From Trypanosoma brucei gambiense DAL972 (taxonomy: Eukaryota; Euglenozoa; Kinetoplastea; Trypanosomatida; Trypanosomatidae), in the NCBI RefSeq assembly GCF_000210295.1, contig NC_026737.1, positions 558,001 to 622,000 on the forward strand: a stretch of DNA of 64,000 bases. Direction: 5' to 3'. The notes under the pieces were generated by a model. That model searched no databases. It was given only the letters and a program-made list of their open reading frames with translations, and was not told where the DNA came from. Positions 61,330-64,000 of the stretch are shown in pieces (the stretch's first letter is position 1; each line of letters begins with the position of its first letter). Position numbers and translations under genes: made by a program.

Positions 61330-62010
61330 GATTGCAGCTTGCGCCACAGGACGGGAGATTGTGTGCCATCGTTAGTTCGGTGTGATTTTGTATTCCTAAT
61401 TCTCGTCGCCCGTTGTTGCTGTATACGATTGTTTGTGCGTTGCGATAGCTACAGTGAACGTTCTACTACGCGCAGGCTGAAAAACGGTTGAAGTACAAAG
61501 TTCCCCTTGGTGTTTTCACTGCTCTTGGTCCCTATAGTGAGGGGTCTTTAGCATATTTGTACATCACTCTGTAGACTACTACTCTTGTACTCGCTGATCC
61601 TTCCGGTTCTGCTAGACTGACTTTGTTTCTTTTCCTTTCTCCGCCAGGTTTACTACTACTCTTTTGTATCGTGTCAGAGAGGGGACATTTCCTTCATTTT
61701 TTTTTTGTCCCCTTTCTATCACCCTAGTTGCTTCCGTCGCTTGGCTCTCTTTCCGCGTTATCATTTTTCTTTTTCTATTTTTGCCCTGTGTGGCCCGTGT
61801 TTTTGTTGAAACTGAGGGTACAACCCCAAAGGAAGAAAAAAAAAAACAGCGTTACCCACAGTAGTCACTTGAATCAACCGCTCGCTACGTTGTTTGTGTT
61901 TTTTGTGTTGTCAGTCATTCTTTTCCCCATAAATTGTTTGTCAGTCAGTGGGCTCCTCAACGTAGAGGTCTTCCTAGCGCATTAGTTTGTTTGGTTCTAA
62001 TCGAGCGGTT

Positions 62011-62055
62011 GCTTTTTTTTTTTACTTTTTATCTTCGTTTGTTCATTCCGGCGAG
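62011..62055 (+). promoter_or_regulatory. predicted trans-splice signal of the eIF2K2-like gene
   Basis: A T-rich tract ends in GCGAG with AG at 62054-62055. The ATG at 62150 is the first downstream, leaving a 5' UTR of 94 bases that carries the GT repeat. Confidence 0.5.
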
Positions 62056-62116
62056 CTTGGCTGTTCATTGGGTTTGCTATTTACTTTTGTGAAGTATTAC
62101 CCGTGATCTCTTGTTC

Positions 62117-62142
62117 GTGTGTGTGTGTGTGTGTGTGTGTGT
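62117..62142. repeat. GT microsatellite in the 5' UTR of the kinase gene
   Basis: Thirteen GT units end 7 bases before the start codon at 62150. Confidence 0.9.
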
Positions 62143-62149
62143 CTGTTAA

Positions 62150-64000
62150 ATGCCGGATGCCTATGTTTTTGCTGCGTCATTGCTTTGTTGCCTGTGGGCC
62201 CTTACGGGTTCAGGAGTGCGGGGAGGTGACACAGAAGCCACTATTCGGAGCCAACCACCAGGGGCTGAAAACAACATCTTGCCACTTGCAGTCACTCCAC
62301 CGAGTGGTCTGCTCCTTCTTCTACAAATGGACGGTAACATCACAGCACGATGGTTGGATTCGGGATCCCACATGTGGACTGTGAATACTGGTGGAAACAT
62401 AATATCGGTAGACGTGTTGCGGCACGCGACAAGGGAGGTGATCCGGCGTGATCCGTTTGCGCTTCCGTTTATAATTGAGGGAGGGATGCTTTTCACGCGA
62501 CGGCGCTACCCAGCTAGTGATGCCGGGAAGCAATTAACCACTAGATATACTAAAGATGGTACCTTTGATGATGGCGACGACTATGAAGACGATTATATAG
62601 ATGACGCGCCGCTCACTCCATCGCACCCGCAGTTTTTCATGAATCTCTCTACGCTTATTCGCCGTCGGCACGTGAATGTAGAAAATACAGAAATCTATGT
62701 CACAACGTCCGTACAGCTCATGGACTACGATAGCCACACTGGGATTCCGATTATGAGACCAACGCCACTAACTTCCTTTTTACACGTGGTACTTTGCAAC
62801 GTCACCATTCATGTGGTGCGGCGCGGCATGTATAAGTGGAAGATGAGTATAGCACAATACAAACTTTCGGAGAGTTTTCCACCGCAAGGCCCGGAAAGTG
62901 ATGAAGGAGGTGAAAAAGATCAGAACTTTATTGCGAACGTTGTAGAGGAGCAGAGTCAAAACAGTGTCCGCCAAGCCATACTTGCGATGCAGGCTCGTTT
63001 GAGAGATGCAGCGATGCCTTTTGACTTTAAACGCAAGACGTTTAACGTCGATGACCTTGTGATGCGTGAAGTAGGAAACCAACGGTATACGCTGTGGAAT
63101 ACGCTAACTAACGTTGCCGAGTGGCCTGCGGCAGTTGGAACGACAAGTAGCATTGTGAATGCCTTCTTCTGGCATCCCGGTCGCGGTGGTGTTTATCCTA
63201 TCCCCCTTTACCGCTTCCACAGGCCACCAACAGCTGATGCCTTCACGCACGCAGGTAGATTACAAAGGAACGGATTCCCTCTTCTCAGTGATCGACCGTG
63301 GACGCACCGTACCGTGCGATTAAAACCGTACGTGGCAACGTGGGAAGACGATATAGACGCAGACGAGCGTGAAACGGAGGAACTCCAGCGTTCTTTTCAA
63401 CAGTGCTCGTGGCTTCAGGAGTGTTCGGCCAACTCTCGCCAAATGGTGGCCTATTCTTTCAGGGAGGGTATGGTGGGGAACGAGTCTATTCCAATACTGT
63501 CCCTTTCGTACATACTGTTGAACACTATGACGCGACGGACGATGTTCTTTGCATTCCAAACGGTCTGTATTCTCGTCTCCGCAACCCTCGTTGGCTTTGG
63601 TATGTTGCTGCGGCCACGTTTAAGGAATGCGTGGGCGCAGTATGACTCACTTATGGATAACATGCGTCAGACTTCCAAAACCACGCCGACTGGTTTTGCA
63701 GCCGCCGATCGTTCCGGTCGTTTCGATACTCCTGCTGGTGGGAGCCCCGCAGCCGTGTTCGTTGAGTCGTCACCATTTTCGCTAACAATGACAGCGGCGC
63801 CACTTGATGATGGGGTTGAACAAATCGTACGAATGGGGAAACCACAAATGACTGACAGCGTGAATGAAACTTCTGCAGGTCTCGGTGACACGTGGTGGAA
63901 AAATCCAAACGACTACGATGATGATGATGAGTACGTTGCCGGTGAATCCTCGCTGAGCGTAAGGGGAAGCGTGTCCGCCACGCAACCTGTCACCACACCC
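62150..64000 (+). CDS. PERK-like eIF2-alpha kinase (eIF2K2 type), N-terminal part, cut by the window edge
   Basis: The frame is open for 617 codons to the end of the window with no stop. Residues 1-25 form a signal peptide (VFAASLLCCLWALTG core). The lumenal or extracellular part (about 26-450) contains a PERK/IRE1-like quinoprotein segment (LLLLLQMDGNITARWLDSG) and possible N-glycosylation sites (NIT near 61, NLS near 165, NVT near 217, NES near 449). A membrane span lies at about 472-495 (FFAFQTVCILVSATLVGFGM), followed by a basic stop-transfer and a polar acidic linker (DDDDE). The kinase domain should lie beyond the window and is not seen. The call rests on topology, the PERK-like segment and remembered presence of T. 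brucei eIF2K2, a transmembrane glycoprotein at the flagellar pocket. Phosphorylation of eIF2-alpha by this kinase would lower translation. Confidence 0.68.
   Translation, partial: MPDAYVFAASLLCCLWALTGSGVRGGDTEATIRSQPPGAENNILPLAVTPPSGLLLLLQMDGNITARWLDSGSHMWTVNTGGNIISVDVLRHATREVIRRDPFALPFIIEGGMLFTRRRYPASDAGKQLTTRYTKDGTFDDGDDYEDDYIDDAPLTPSHPQFFMNLSTLIRRRHVNVENTEIYVTTSVQLMDYDSHTGIPIMRPTPLTSFLHVVLCNVTIHVVRRGMYKWKMSIAQYKLSESFPPQGPESDEGGEKDQNFIANVVEEQSQNSVRQAILAMQARLRDAAMPFDFKRKTFNVDDLVMREVGNQRYTLWNTLTNVAEWPAAVGTTSSIVNAFFWHPGRGGVYPIPLYRFHRPPTADAFTHAGRLQRNGFPLLSDRPWTHRTVRLKPYVATWEDDIDADERETEELQRSFQQCSWLQECSANSRQMVAYSFREGMVGNESIPILSLSYILLNTMTRRTMFFAFQTVCILVSATLVGFGMLLRPRLRNAWAQYDSLMDNMRQTSKTTPTGFAAADRSGRFDTPAGGSPAAVFVESSPFSLTMTAAPLDDGVEQIVRMGKPQMTDSVNETSAGLGDTWWKNPNDYDDDDEYVAGESSLSVRGSVSATQPVTTP

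Larger units (their letters stand above)
60571..62149. other. intergenic spacer (1.6 kb), no gene seen
   Basis: It contains a 16-base near-palindrome (60635-60650), a TA microsatellite (61303-61329), many T runs and several candidate splice acceptors, of which AG 61726-61727 and AG 62054-62055 are the best. The open frames found start at TTG or translate T-rich DNA. Confidence 0.6.

Overview
This is a stretch of a kinetoplastid nuclear genome, almost certainly Trypanosoma brucei or a very close relative. All supported genes lie on the + strand, none needs a cis-intron, and they are separated by 0.3-3 kb spacers full of T-rich polypyrimidine runs followed by AG (trans-splicing signals) and of CA/GT/TA microsatellites. 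This is the layout of one directional polycistronic transcription unit. Gene content fits as well: a trypanosome-type hexose transporter with a cysteine-rich loop, twinfilin, an eIF2-alpha-kinase-like receptor, and many long proteins without recognisable domains. From memory only, the combination of asparaginyl-tRNA synthetase, twinfilin and an eIF2K2-like kinase suggests T. brucei chromosome 4; this was not checked.

Layout. 0-6 kb: the end of a coiled-coil protein, a hexose transporter and an unknown 706-residue protein. 7-12.5 kb: asparaginyl-tRNA synthetase with a glutaminyl-tRNA-synthetase-type N-terminal domain, an EMC5-like membrane protein, and mitoribosomal bL32m. 13-22 kb: an unknown protein, twinfilin, a probable mitochondrial TPR-like protein, an unknown protein, and an EHD-family ATPase without its EH domain. 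22.7-30 kb: a DEAH RNA helicase and a giant kelch protein. 30.7-34.2 kb: a GH65 disaccharide phosphorylase fused to a degenerate beta-phosphoglucomutase domain, followed at once by a long inverted repeat. 36.8-44.2 kb: a small membrane protein, a PDE12-like 2'-5'/poly(A) phosphodiesterase, a SET-domain methyltransferase and a protein disulfide isomerase. 45.6-49.5 kb: a probably acylated protein with two pseudokinase domains, a zinc finger, leucine-rich repeats and a dual-specificity phosphatase domain. 52.6-60.6 kb: a 1344-residue helical protein, the DNA glycosylase OGG1 and an unknown coiled-coil protein. 62.15 kb to the end: signal peptide, luminal domain, membrane span and linker of an eIF2K2/PERK-like kinase, cut by the window edge before its kinase domain.

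The genes do not form a pathway, as expected for trypanosome transcription units, where neighbours are co-transcribed but regulated after transcription. Loose themes are secretory-pathway quality control (EMC5, PDI, PERK-like kinase), mitochondrial gene expression (bL32m, the PDE12-like enzyme, possibly a long AsnRS isoform) and signalling. Several apparent long reading frames begin at GTG or TTG. For these I moved the start to the first ATG downstream of the best splice acceptor, which matters for AsnRS, the GH65 protein, the PDE12-like protein, PDI, the pseudokinase-phosphatase, the 1344-residue protein and OGG1.
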